Source: Palsa-506 sp963836355 | GTDB lineage: Bacteria; Actinomycetota; Actinomycetes; Streptosporangiales; Streptosporangiaceae | NCBI GenBank assembly: GCA_963836355.1 | Contig: CAWIJO010000028.1 | Location: 62,001 to 126,000 of the forward strand | Direction of reading: 5' to 3' | Length of the DNA: 64,000 nt | Shown here: piece after piece, positions 1-8,074 of the stretch | Position numbering within the stretch: position 1 is the first letter of the stretch | Layout: every line of letters begins with the position of its first letter | Position numbers and translations under genes: made by a program | The notes under the pieces: generated by a model | Told to the model about the DNA's origin: nothing | The model's input: the letters and a program-made list of their open reading frames with translations, nothing else | The model's database searches: none

Positions 1-866
1 CCGGTGAACTCCGGGTGATCGACGTGCAGTAGCGGCAGCCCGGCCACCGGCCTGATCGTCGTGCGCGGCCCGGCGACATCCAGCAGGGCAGGGGCGACAC
101 ACAGGTCGGTGCCGGTCTTTTCCAGTTCCCAGGCAAGCTCACGGAGCCGGATGCCGCTCATCTCGGGGCAGGCGAGCACGGCAACGGTGTCGGCGCCGTA
201 CCGCCGCACCACGCTGGCGACGTTGCGCAGGCCGCCGACCAGCGGAATCCCGTTGACCTCGGAATCACCCTCCGGGCCGGCCACGCAGGCGGCCACGACG
301 GACAGTCCGTGATAGGTCTCCCGGCGCAGTTCCCTGGCCAGGTCGGCGACGACCGGCGTGTGGCCGACGGCCACTACCCGGCGCATGCAGCTGCCCATCG
401 TGCGCAGCCGGTGCAGCCGCTTGCGCAAGAAGAACCTGGCGGTCAGGCTGGACATGGTGAGACACGGCAGCGCGATGACCACGTAGCCACGGGCAATTTC
501 CGTCTTCGTCGCGTAGGCCGCGATCGCGACGGCGGCGGTCAGCGTCAATCCGGCGTTCACTACCCGGCGGAACTCATCCGTGCCGACCCCGATGAAGCGT
601 GAGTCGTATCCGCCAGTGAGCGCCACGATGCAGAGCCAGATCAGCGGCAGGCTCAGGCTGAGCGCCAGGTACCTGCTCGGCGGAATGCCGCCCCCGTCAA
701 ACCGCAGCTTGAGCGCCAGCATGCCGCTCGCCAGCGCGCAGAGGCCATCCGCCGTGATGACCTGGCGCAGGTAACCGCTCGTCCACACCGCCGGTGTCTG
801 CGCAGCCAGGCGAGCGAGCACCCTGTCAGCTCGCCGGTCCCCCGTGACGGCTGTCTGACCTGACAC
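1..866 (-). CDS. Polyprenyl glycosylphosphotransferase (sugar transferase), N-terminal part
   Basis: An open minus-strand frame runs off the left edge, giving about 288 residues with no stop. The order seen is four hydrophobic segments (among them LALSLSLPLIWLCIVAL and GYVVIALPCLTMSS), a basic stretch (FFLRKRLHRLR), then a Rossmann-like half starting RRVVAVGHTPVVADL and ending LPLLHVDHPEFTG. This is the usual N-terminal half of exopolysaccharide polyprenyl glycosylphosphotransferases (WcaJ/CpsE type), which transfer a sugar phosphate to undecaprenyl phosphate at the membrane. The catalytic C-terminal domain lies outside the window. GTG at 866 is the first start after an in-frame stop at 915-917; its ribosome binding site is weak, so the start is uncertain. 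The family call is from recalled architecture. Confidence 0.75.
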   Translation of the reverse strand, partial: MSGQTAVTGDRRADRVLARLAAQTPAVWTSGYLRQVITADGLCALASGMLALKLRFDGGGIPPSRYLALSLSLPLIWLCIVALTGGYDSRFIGVGTDEFRRVVNAGLTLTAAVAIAAYATKTEIARGYVVIALPCLTMSSLTARFFLRKRLHRLRTMGSCMRRVVAVGHTPVVADLARELRRETYHGLSVVAACVAGPEGDSEVNGIPLVGGLRNVASVVRRYGADTVAVLACPEMSGIRLRELAWELEKTGTDLCVAPALLDVAGPRTTIRPVAGLPLLHVDHPEFT

Positions 867-1063
867 TATGGCACCCGACCTCTCCCCACCGCCACGCCGA
901 CGTTTGCAGCGCGTTCACCCCGCCTTGCATAGGGAAGACGCCTAGCCAAATGGGACGGTTGACAGCTTTCCCCGCGATCTGAGCATCATAGGCTAGATAA
1001 CAGTGAGTTAACATACTTGCCCGAAGCGGTCATCATGCCTCTGACCATGCAATATCCCAGTAA

Positions 1064-1672
1064 TCACCGGGGATTCGGACGGAAATCTGCCGGTAAAATA
1101 TCGGGGTGAAATTCGTTCTGGGCGGCGGCTAGGCCGTCGGCCAGCAGCGCGCGGGCGGCATCGGCGGCCCGGCCGATCACGGCCGGCAGTTGCTTGCGCT
1201 CAGCGGCGGAGAAATCACGCAGCACGAACGCCGCGGGGTCCATCCGGCCAGGCGGCCGGCCGATGCCGACCCGGACGCGGTAGTAGTCCCGGCTGGCCAG
1301 GGCGGCGGTAACGGACCGGAGCCCGTTATGTCCGTTATCACCGCCGCCAAGCTTCAGCCTGATCGTGCCGAAGGGGACGTCCAGCTCGTCGTGCACGACG
1401 AGCACGCGCTCCGACGGGACCTTGTAGAAGCTCCGCACCGCCGCGACCGGACGGCCAGCGAGGTTCATGTACGACAACGGCTTGGCCAGCGTGACCGGCA
1501 GCCCGGCTAGCCGGCCGACGGCTACCGACGCGCCAGAGCGGTCCCGCTTGAACCGCGCGCCGATCTGCGCGGCGAGCACGTCGGCCACCATGAACCCGGC
1601 GTTGTGCCGGTTGCCCGCATACTCGGGACCGGGGTTGCCGAGCCCCGCGATCAGCCAGCGCTCGTCCGCCAT
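1064..1672 (-). CDS. pth: Peptidyl-tRNA hydrolase
   Basis: Cytosolic esterase that releases tRNA from prematurely terminated peptidyl-tRNA. The 202-residue protein has the N-terminal signature GLGNPGPEYAGNRHNAGF (residues 10-27) with catalytic His23, SYMNLAG with Asn70, and VHDELD with Asp95, matching the E. coli His20/Asn68/Asp93 set. Length is normal. It follows rplY by about 65 bp on the same strand, the standard actinobacterial order prs-rplY-pth, so co-transcription is likely. The ATG start gives the expected N-terminus just before the first beta strand. Confidence 0.96.
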   Translation of the reverse strand: MADERWLIAGLGNPGPEYAGNRHNAGFMVADVLAAQIGARFKRDRSGASVAVGRLAGLPVTLAKPLSYMNLAGRPVAAVRSFYKVPSERVLVVHDELDVPFGTIRLKLGGGDNGHNGLRSVTAALASRDYYRVRVGIGRPPGRMDPAAFVLRDFSAAERKQLPAVIGRAADAARALLADGLAAAQNEFHPDILPADFRPNPR

Positions 1673-1738
1673 CCGCGCTCACCCCAGGCCGGGCTCACCG
1701 CCGGCTGGCCTGCTGGGCTGGCCAGCCGGGAATCCAGG

Positions 1739-2398
1739 TCAGCCAGTTTCCTCGGCACTGGCCGGTGGCGCGCTGTCGGGCACCGGCGCAGGCTCGCCGT
1801 CCACCGGCGCGGCCGGCTCCTCGGCCTCGATGCCGAGATCGGCCTCCATCTGCTCGGCAGTCGGCGCGGCGATGACATGCAGCACGAGCAGATCCTCGTC
1901 GACGGCCAGCGTCGCGCCCTCGGGCAGCAGCAAGTCGCCCGCATGCACCGCCGTGCCGATCGTCATGCCCTCCACGCTGACCTCGATCCCGGTCGGGATG
2001 TTGGTCGCCTCCGCCTCGACGGCAATCTGCACGAGCTGCTGGTCGAGCAGGCCGTCCGGGGCGATGTCGCCGGTCACCTGCACGGCCACGTCGACGGTCA
2101 CCTTCTCGCCGTGGGTGACCAGGATCAGGTCCACGTGCTCGACCGAGCCCCTGATCGGATCCCGCTGTACCGCCTTCGGCAGCGCGAGCTCGTTGCCGCC
2201 GGGCAGCCCTTCGAGCCGGATCAGCACGTTGGCCTTCCGCAGCGCCAGCAGCACTTCGTGGCCCGGCAGGCTTACGTGCCGGGTATCCGTACCGTGGCCG
2301 TACAGCACGGCGGGCACCCGGCCCTGGCGCCGGATCTGGCGGGCGGCGCCCTTGCCGAACTGGTCGCGCGGCTCGGCGGCGATGCGTACCTCGGACAC
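1739..2398 (-). CDS. rplY: 50S ribosomal protein L25/general stress protein Ctc
   Basis: Ribosomal protein of the 5S rRNA region of the large subunit. The 219-residue protein has the N-terminal L25 domain (about residues 1-95, starting SEVRIAAEPRDQFGKGAAR) followed by the beta-rich TL5/Ctc domain, and ends in an acidic Ala/Pro/Glu tail, as in long actinobacterial forms. GTG at 2398 is preceded by GAGGAG at good spacing. It lies between prs and pth on one strand; the 142 bp gap to prs holds a degenerate tandem repeat. Confidence 0.95.
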   Translation of the reverse strand: MSEVRIAAEPRDQFGKGAARQIRRQGRVPAVLYGHGTDTRHVSLPGHEVLLALRKANVLIRLEGLPGGNELALPKAVQRDPIRGSVEHVDLILVTHGEKVTVDVAVQVTGDIAPDGLLDQQLVQIAVEAEATNIPTGIEVSVEGMTIGTAVHAGDLLLPEGATLAVDEDLLVLHVIAAPTAEQMEADLGIEAEEPAAPVDGEPAPVPDSAPPASAEETG

Positions 2399-2470
2399 GG
2401 TGGGACTCCTCAGCGATAAGAAAATTCCTGCGCAGTCTAGCCGACTGCGGCCCTGGCCAGTCCGCGCGCT

Positions 2471-2555
2471 GCGCAGTTCCGCCGTACCGCGCGGTTCAGC
2501 TCCCCCGTAGGCGTGGGTCAGCTCCGCCGTGGCGCGCGGGTCAGCTCTGCCCGTC
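2471..2555. repeat. Degenerate 23-bp tandem repeat, about 3.7 copies
   Basis: Copies begin at about 2471, 2494, 2517 and 2540 and share a core close to gTCAGCTCcgCCGT. The last copy overlaps the prs stop codon (2541-2543), so the array looks like repeated duplication of the 3' end of prs into the prs-rplY gap. No strong hairpin is evident. Confidence 0.6.
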
Positions 2556-3518
2556 GAACAGGCTGGTCACTGATCCGTCGCTGAACACCTCGTTGATCGC
2601 GCGTGCGATCAGCGGCGCGATGGACAGCACGGTGAGCTTGTCGAACCGCTTCTCCGCCGGGATCGGCAGCGTGTTGGTGACGACGATTTCGCTGATCCTG
2701 GAGTTCTTCAGGCCGTCCACCGCTGACCCGGACAGCACCCCGTGCGTGGCAGTCACGATCACCTTGGCGGCTCCCTGCTCGAACAGCAGGTCGGCCGCGT
2801 TCACGATCGTCGCTCCGGTGTCGATCATGTCGTCCACCAGGATGCAGGTCCGGCCCGCCACCTCGCCAACCACCTCGAGGATCTTCACCTTGTTGGCCAC
2901 GTCGGTGTCGCGGCGCTTGTGGATGATCGCCAGCGGGCAGCTGAGCCGGTCGGTCCACCGCTCGCAGACCCTGACCCGCCCGGCATCCGGCGCCACCACG
3001 GTTACCTCGGACAGATCCAGCCTCTCCTCGATGTAGGAGGCCAGGATCGGCAGCGCGAAGAGGTGGTCGACCGGCCCGTCGAAGAACCCCTGGATCTGGG
3101 CCGTGTGCAGGTCGACGGCCATCAGCCGGTCCGCTCCCGCGGTGGCGAACAGGTCGGCCATCAGCCGGGCCGAGATCGGCTCCCGGCCGCGGCTCTTCTT
3201 GTCCTGGCGGGCGTAGCCGAAGAAGGGGGCGACCACCGTGATGCGCTTCGCCGACGCCCGCTTGAGGGCGTCCACCATGATCAGGTGCTCCATGATCCAC
3301 TGGTTGATCGGCGCGGTGTGGCTTTGCAGCACGAAGGCATCACAGCCGCGGACCGACTCCAGGAACCGCACAAAGATCTCGCCGTTCGCGAAGTCGTACA
3401 GCCTGGTCGGTGTCGGCTCGATGCCGAGGCAGCCGGCGATTTCGGTGGTCAGGCCGGGGAATGCCCGGCCGGAGAAAAGCAGCAGCTTCTTCTCGCCGGT
3501 GGCCGTGATGCCAGTCAC
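2541..3518 (-). CDS. prs: Ribose-phosphate pyrophosphokinase
   Basis: Makes PRPP from ribose 5-phosphate and ATP, feeding purine, pyrimidine (see pyrE, purA-D in this window), histidine and NAD synthesis. The 325-residue protein is full length. YARQDKK (102-108) lies in the ATP region, DLHTAQIQGFF at 136-146, the catalytic-loop KRR at 201-203, and the PRPP-binding loop VDDMIDTGATI at 228-238. Its ATG overlaps the glmU stop by 4 bp (3515-3518), so translation is probably coupled to glmU. Only the duplicated 3' flank is odd. Confidence 0.97.
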   Translation of the reverse strand: MTGITATGEKKLLLFSGRAFPGLTTEIAGCLGIEPTPTRLYDFANGEIFVRFLESVRGCDAFVLQSHTAPINQWIMEHLIMVDALKRASAKRITVVAPFFGYARQDKKSRGREPISARLMADLFATAGADRLMAVDLHTAQIQGFFDGPVDHLFALPILASYIEERLDLSEVTVVAPDAGRVRVCERWTDRLSCPLAIIHKRRDTDVANKVKILEVVGEVAGRTCILVDDMIDTGATIVNAADLLFEQGAAKVIVTATHGVLSGSAVDGLKNSRISEIVVTNTLPIPAEKRFDKLTVLSIAPLIARAINEVFSDGSVTSLFDGQS

Positions 3519-4673
3519 TTGTCCCGCGCTCCCTCATCTGGCGGCGAGCCCGCCCGGGCGCCCGCCACGTCGCCCGGAGTGCCAGGCTTGCCGCGGCCGG
3601 GGACCGGGCCGCCATGGCCGGCCGCCTGCTCCTGCCCTGCCAGTGTGGTGCCTGGCACGAGGTGCGCGAAAGGCCCGACACTGGTACCGGGGCCGATCAC
3701 GGCGGATTCGCAGACCGACTGGATCACCGTGGCCCCGGCCGCGACTGTGGTGTCACGGATCAGGCAGCCAGGGCCGATCCTGGCCCCGGCTGCGATGACC
3801 GTGCTGCCCTCCAGCTGATTGCCCGGCCCGATCTCGGTATCCGGCTCCAGCTGCACGCTGACGTCGATCCAGGTGGACGCGGGATCGTGGATGGTCACCC
3901 CGGCCTGCATCCAGCGCGCGAGCACGCGCTCGTTCAGTACCCGCCTGGCCCAGGCGAGCTGGGCTTGATCGTTCACGCCAAGCACCTCGTCAGGATCCCG
4001 GCACGCCACGGTGGCCACCTGGTAGCCATCACCGCGCAGGATGCCAACGGCATCGGTGAGGTACTCCTCGCCCTTGGCATTGTCGGTGGGCACCCGCTTG
4101 ACGACATCGGCGAGCAGGTCACCGGCGAACGCGTAGACGCCTGAGTTGATCTCGGTGATGACCCGCTCGGCGGCGGTGGCATCCGAGTCCTCCACGATCC
4201 CGGCGAAGCCGTCGGCGGCATCCCGGACGATCCGGCCGTAGCCGGCCGGGTCGTCGACGACCGCGGTGAGCACGGTAACGGCGGCGGCGCCGGATTCATG
4301 CACCGCGACGAGCTCGGCGAGCGTCTGTGACCGCAGCAGCGGGGTGTCCGCGTAGGTGACGACGATCGTGCCGTGGATCATGCCGACCGACTCGATTACC
4401 GTCCGTACCGCGTGCCCGGTTCCGCCCCGGCGCTCCTGGACGACCATCGTCGCGTCCGGCGCCTGCGCAGCGAGCTGCCTGGCCACCTGGCCACGGGCCT
4501 GCCCGGTGACGACGACCAGGCGCTGCGGCGCGAGCTCGCGCGCGGTCGCCAGGACATGGCCCAGCATGGTCCGCCCGCAGAATCTCGTGCAGGACCTTCG
4601 GAGTACGGGTCTTCATCCGCGTGCCCTCACCCGCTGCGAGGATGATGACGGCGGCCGGACCGCTCGCGCTCAC
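3515..4673 (-). pseudogene. glmU: GlmU: frameshifted and lacking the acetyltransferase half
   Basis: GlmU normally acetylates glucosamine-1-phosphate and uridylates the product to UDP-GlcNAc, the MurA substrate. GTG at 4673 follows AAAGGAG; the uridylyltransferase motif LAAGEGTRMK is at residues 12-21. The frame breaks at GAATC (plus strand 4580-4584). Removing one base gives HEICGRTMLGHV, as in actinobacterial homologues, and a 385-residue reading. The second defect is separate: after GPFAHLVPGTTLAG the left-handed beta-helix stops and a Gly/Pro tail follows, so the segment that normally holds the acetyl-transfer His, Asn and Lys is missing (roughly 100-130 residues). Family length is about 460-490. 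The frameshift looks like a sequence error; the missing block does not. Confidence 0.85.
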
Positions 4674-5102
4674 TAGGCTCCTTTGGTGTTGGTGCAGGTG
4701 CATTTGTGCAGGCACAAGGCAGGAGGACCCCCCGCCGGTTCACGTTCCGGACTCCCGCAGGATACCGCCAGGCACGGTGACGCACCCCGGGACGGGCCGA
4801 TCAGAGCGCTGACGTCGCGGCCGCGGAGAAGTTCTGGCTCGCGGCGGCGGCTGCCGCGCCAGCGCAATTTCAGGAAGACAGCGCTCAAGAAGCACAGCCC
4901 CGTCACCACTCGCAGGAACGCCGGTGCGGGCTATCACGGACGCCTCCGCATCGACGTACGGAGCAGCGCAGACCGGTACGGCAAGATCGGGGGGTGGACC
5001 GCCGCTGCCATGGCGAGCGGGGCCTTAGCCCGGACCGCGGGGGCCCGCCAAGTCGGTATCGTGGTTGCGCGACCTGTCCGGCAACTCCGGCTGAGACGAC
5101 TG
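4674..5102. other. Upstream region of glmU and tRNA-Gln; no convincing gene
   Basis: A 429 bp gap between the divergent glmU and tRNA-Gln. Short frames exist on both strands, but none has a recognisable domain or the strong third-position GC bias of neighbouring genes. A minus-strand frame of 78 codons ends at 4673, touching the glmU start, with a hydrophobic N-terminus (VTGLCFLSAVFLKLRW). I do not call it. The one structured element I see is the palindrome at 4704-4717. Confidence 0.5.
4704..4717. promoter_or_regulatory. Palindrome TTGTGC-AG-GCACAA upstream of glmU
   Basis: A perfect inverted repeat with 6-bp arms and a 2-bp centre, about 30 bp upstream of the glmU GTG. A nearby GTGCAG gives a partial direct repeat. 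The size and position suit an operator, but no adjacent regulator gene suggests which protein would bind. Function is inferred only. Confidence 0.3.
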
Positions 5103-5175
5103 TCCGGCGTAGGGTAATTGGCAGCCCACAGGACTTTGAATCCTGTTTGTCCTGGTTCGAGTCCAGGCGCCGGAA
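5103..5175 (+). tRNA. tRNA-Gln (anticodon UUG)
   Basis: Cloverleaf read by eye: acceptor TCCGGCG pairs with CGCCGGA (5168-5174), discriminator A at 5175. The anticodon stem CAGGA/TCCTG encloses loop CTTTGAA with anticodon TTG. The T arm is CCTGG-TTCGAGT-CCAGG. The gene is 73 nt and CCA is not encoded. Confidence 0.96.
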
Positions 5176-5216
5176 CTACCCGTTTTGCTACTGCTGATCA
5201 CGGGCGTTCCTGGCGT

Positions 5217-5253
5217 GCTGCCTGGCGCCCGCCTTCGCGGGCGGCCAGGCAGC
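5217..5253 (+). terminator. Hairpin downstream of tRNA-Gln
   Basis: Left arm GCTGCCTGGCGCCCGC (5217-5232), loop CTTC, right arm 5237-5253, complementary except for one bulged G. No U-tract follows, which is common for actinobacterial terminators. It sits 42 bp after the tRNA. Confidence 0.55.
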
Positions 5254-5380
5254 CGGCCAGCATCACCGCGCTGGCTGGTTTTCGCTGGTCGCTGCTGATA
5301 CCCGGGGTACGGCAGAGCGGTCAGGAAAATGTGATCCTGCCGACAGTCAGGCAAAGATTGCGGCTGAACCCTTGCGCAAC

Positions 5381-5409
5381 CTACGGTATCGTAGCCTACG
5401 GTTACGTAA
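5381..5409 (+). promoter_or_regulatory. Two tandem operator-like palindromes upstream of the desaturase
   Basis: Site 1 is CTACG-GTAT-CGTAG (5381-5394). Site 2 is CTACG-GTTA-CGTAA (5396-5409). They share the CTACG-N4-CGTA layout and lie 15 bp apart centre to centre. The downstream operon encodes a TetR-family protein, the obvious candidate ligand. Site 2 overlaps a possible -10 box, which suits repression. Binding is inferred. Confidence 0.45.
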
Positions 5410-5494
5410 GCGTATTTGCATTGGCCCCTGACCATGGTGTATGCGAAGCCGCTCGCCATCTGTCCGCTGAAATCCAGCCGAGCGAGGAGCGCCA

Positions 5495-6535
5495 ATGACC
5501 GCTATCACCGAACGCGCCGGAACGCGGCGCGAGTACCTGCGCCCGCCGCAGGTACCCGCCCCGGGCCCGCGTCCGGACGTCGAGCCCGAGCCGAGCAGCA
5601 CCTTCGAGCGGGTGCTCGTCGCCACTTTCGTCGCGGTGCCGTTCCTTGCCCTGGTGGCCGCCGTGCCGGTGGCCTGGGGCTGGGGCCTGGGCTGGCACGA
5701 CATCGTCATCGCCATCGCCTTTTACCTGATCTCCGGGCTCGGGATCAGCATGGGCCTGCACCGGTACTTCACCCACGGGTCGTTCAAGGCCGTCCGCGGG
5801 TTCAAGATCGCGCTGGCGATCGCCGGGTCGCTCGCAATCGAGGGGCCGGTGATCACCTGGGTCGCCGATCACCGCAGGCACCACAAGTTCAGCGACAAGG
5901 AGGGCGACCCGCACTCGCCGTGGCGTTTCGGGAATGACTGGAAGGCGCTCACCAAGGGCCTTGCCTTCGCCCATACCGGCTGGCTTTTCGACGGCGAGGT
6001 CACGTCCCCGGAGAAGTTCTGCCCGGACTGGCTGGCCGACTCCGACATTTCCAGGATCTCCCGGTGGTTCCCCTGGCTGGTCACGGCCTCCCTGCTGGCA
6101 CCTGCCCTGATCGGCGGGCTGTGGTCGATGTCCTGGCAGGGTGCGGTCACCGCGTTCTTCTGGGCCAGCCTGGTCCGGGTTGCCTTCCTGCACCACGTCA
6201 CCTGGTCGATCAACTCCATCTGCCACACCTTCGGCAAGGAGGAGTTCGAGGTCAGGGACAAGTCAAGGAACGTGTCCTGGCTGGCGATCCTGTCCTTCGG
6301 CGAGTCCTGGCACAACCTGCATCATGCCGATCCGACCTGCGCCAGGCACGGCGCGCTCAAGGGCCAGATCGACATCGCGGCGCGCGGGATCTGGCTGGCC
6401 GAGAAGCTCGGCTGGGCCTATGACGTCCGCTGGCCCGATGCGGTCCGGCTGTCCGCCAAGCAGACCGGCAGCGGCCGGCCGCTCGGCTCGATGACCACCC
6501 GCCAGGCGGCCAAGACGACTAACGCGGTTGGCTGA
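5495..6535 (+). CDS. Membrane acyl-CoA (delta-9 type) fatty acid desaturase
   Basis: Integral-membrane di-iron enzyme introducing a cis double bond into long-chain acyl-CoA. The 346-residue protein has the three diagnostic histidine boxes: HRYFTH (89-94), HRRHH (126-130) and HNLHH (273-277), with paired hydrophobic segments near residues 40-90, 105-125 and 195-235. ATG follows GAGGAG. Its stop lies about 30 bp before the likely TetR start, so the two are probably one operon; such pairs adjust membrane fluidity to acyl-CoA supply. The electron donor partner is not in the window. Confidence 0.93.
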   Translation: MTAITERAGTRREYLRPPQVPAPGPRPDVEPEPSSTFERVLVATFVAVPFLALVAAVPVAWGWGLGWHDIVIAIAFYLISGLGISMGLHRYFTHGSFKAVRGFKIALAIAGSLAIEGPVITWVADHRRHHKFSDKEGDPHSPWRFGNDWKALTKGLAFAHTGWLFDGEVTSPEKFCPDWLADSDISRISRWFPWLVTASLLAPALIGGLWSMSWQGAVTAFFWASLVRVAFLHHVTWSINSICHTFGKEEFEVRDKSRNVSWLAILSFGESWHNLHHADPTCARHGALKGQIDIAARGIWLAEKLGWAYDVRWPDAVRLSAKQTGSGRPLGSMTTRQAAKTTNAVG

Positions 6536-6563
6536 CCTGCCCACCGGTCGCCATGATGGAGCA

Positions 6564-7223
6564 GTGACGAGCCAGCCCGCTGGACCTAACCGGAAACGAA
6601 TGACCGGCAAGGAACGCAGACAACAGTTGCTAGACATCGGCCGCAGGCTATTCGCTGAGCGCGGCCTCGACGGCACCTCCATTGAGGAGATCGCCGCGCA
6701 GGCAGGCGTGTCCAAGCCGGTGGTATACGAGCACTTCGGCGGGAAGGAAGGGCTGTACGCGGTCGTCGTGGACCGGGAGGTAGACCGCTTCCTGTCGATG
6801 GCGACCAGGCTGCTGGAAGGCGAGGACACCAGGGAGAAATTCGAGGCTGCGGCGATATCCCTGCTCAGGTACATCGAGGAGAACACGGACGGGTTCCGCA
6901 TCCTGGTTCGCGATTCCCCGCCGGGCTCAGGATCTGGCACCTTTGCCAGCCTGATCAGCGACATCGCCAGCCAGGTCGAGTACATACTCGGCGACGTCCT
7001 GGCGGCCAGAGGCTACGACCCGAAGCACGCGCCGATGTACGCCCAGATGCTGGTCGGCATGGTGGCCTTCACCGGCCAGTGGTGGCTGGACGCGCGCAAG
7101 CCCAAGCTGGAAGAGGTCGCTGCCCACCTGGTCAATATGGCCTGGAACGGGCTTTCCCAGCTCGACCCAGAGCCGCAGATCTCCGCCGAGGTCATCAAGA
7201 AGTTAAGGGAAAAGCGGCGCTAG
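6564..7223 (+). CDS. TetR-family transcriptional regulator
   Basis: DNA-binding repressor, probably of its own desaturase operon. The TetR helix-turn-helix is clear near the N-terminus (TSIEEIAAQAGVSKPVVYEHF), followed by KEGLYAVVVDREV and a helical ligand domain, possibly sensing acyl-CoA by analogy with desaturase-linked TetR proteins. I chose GTG at 6564 (219 residues); a TTG at 6528 overlaps the desaturase end, and ATG at 6601 is also possible. Ribosome binding sites do not decide. The stop overlaps the convergent tam stop at 7220-7223. Confidence 0.88.
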   Translation: MTSQPAGPNRKRMTGKERRQQLLDIGRRLFAERGLDGTSIEEIAAQAGVSKPVVYEHFGGKEGLYAVVVDREVDRFLSMATRLLEGEDTREKFEAAAISLLRYIEENTDGFRILVRDSPPGSGSGTFASLISDIASQVEYILGDVLAARGYDPKHAPMYAQMLVGMVAFTGQWWLDARKPKLEEVAAHLVNMAWNGLSQLDPEPQISAEVIKKLREKRR

Positions 7224-8002
7224 CGGCGTTTCGCGACCGCGAATACCCGGCGGAATGGCAGCACCGTGCCGTATGCCGCGGCCGGATAAGCCACCCGCGC
7301 CCTGGCGCCGTATTCCGCGAGGAACTCACCAGCCGCCCGTTCATCGAGCGCCGCTAGGACCGGCCGCAGGCCAGTTCCCTGGTACCAGTCAACGACGGGA
7401 TCGGTGCCCGGCAGGACATGCAGGTAGGTGGTCTCCCACGCGTCGACCTCGCAGCCTGCCCCGGCAAGCAGGTCCAGGTACTCGGCCGGCTGGGCCGACT
7501 GGCGGTTCAGCTGGACGCCCGCGAGCAGCGGGCGCCACCGCGGTGAGCAGGCCAGTTCCCTGAGGATCTCGTGACTCGGCTGATCGAAGTTGCCCGGCAC
7601 CTGAAGTGCCAGCCAGCCGCCGGACGCCAGCAGGCCCGGCCACCGGGCCAGTACCGCCAGGTGATCGGGGATCCATTGCAGCGCAGCGTTGGAGATGATG
7701 ACGTCGGCGGGCCGGGCCGGGCGCCAGTCCCGCAGATCCGCGAGCATGAAGCTGACCCGCCCGGCGGCTTCCGCGCTGGCCTCCGGCAGGCGGCCGGCCG
7801 CCCGGATCATCTCCGGCGAGTTGTCCACGCCGATGACCTCCGCGGCCGGCCACCGGGTCGCCAGCGCGGCGGTCAGGTCGCCTGGCCCGCAGCCCAGGTC
7901 AGCGACCAGGCCAGGATCCGCGGCGCCGACCCGCCCGAGCAACTCGAAGAATGGCCTGCTGCGCTGGCCGCCGAATCGCTGGTACTGGCCAGGATCCCAC
8001 AT
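7220..8002 (-). CDS. tam: Trans-aconitate 2-methyltransferase
   Basis: SAM-dependent enzyme that methyl-esterifies trans-aconitate, a by-product inhibiting the TCA cycle. The 260-residue protein begins MWDPGQYQRFGGQRSRPF, typical of Tam. SAM motif I is DLGCGPG (35-41), then VIGVDNSPEMI and DVIISNAALQWI. AGGAGG sits six bases before the ATG. It is divergent from a MarR-family gene; in Streptomyces the equivalent regulator TamR controls tam, and the shared intergenic region here holds paired palindromes. Length is normal. Confidence 0.9.
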   Translation of the reverse strand: MWDPGQYQRFGGQRSRPFFELLGRVGAADPGLVADLGCGPGDLTAALATRWPAAEVIGVDNSPEMIRAAGRLPEASAEAAGRVSFMLADLRDWRPARPADVIISNAALQWIPDHLAVLARWPGLLASGGWLALQVPGNFDQPSHEILRELACSPRWRPLLAGVQLNRQSAQPAEYLDLLAGAGCEVDAWETTYLHVLPGTDPVVDWYQGTGLRPVLAALDERAAGEFLAEYGARARVAYPAAAYGTVLPFRRVFAVAKRR

Positions 8003-8019
8003 TGCGGTCCTCCTGAATC

Positions 8020-8074
8020 CTCGACATCGAGATATCCGGTTACGGTGTACAAGAGTGAATTCTTGATGTCAAGA
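8020..8074. promoter_or_regulatory. tam/marR intergenic operator cluster
   Basis: Site A: CTCGA-CA-TCGAG (8020-8031). Site B: TCTTGA-TG-TCAAGA (8061-8074), a perfect 6-bp-arm palindrome. In a common orientation both fit AATyCTyGAyrTCrAGA followed by GATAT. A third pairing, CAAGA (8050-8054) with TCTTG (8061-8065), overlaps site B. The layout fits a MarR dimer repressing both divergent genes. Site B overlaps the first possible MarR start codon. Confidence 0.55.

Larger units (their letters stand above)
5176..5494 (+). other. Gap between tRNA-Gln and the desaturase gene
   Basis: No protein gene seen. It holds a strong hairpin (5217-5253) probably ending the tRNA transcript, two tandem palindromes (5381-5409) probably controlling the desaturase operon, and about 85 bp of leader. 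A loose promoter can be drawn with TTGCGC at 5372-5377 and TACGGT at 5397-5402 (19 bp spacer). Confidence 0.5.

Noticed and set aside
959..999. TTGACA (959-964) with TAGATA on the plus strand
   Set aside because: Spacing is about 29 bp and no plus-strand gene follows.
4673..4909. 78-codon minus-strand frame ending on the glmU start (TAGTG), with a hydrophobic N-terminus
   Set aside because: Third-position GC is weak and mixed, the C-terminal half is Cys/Thr low-quality sequence, and no family is recognisable.
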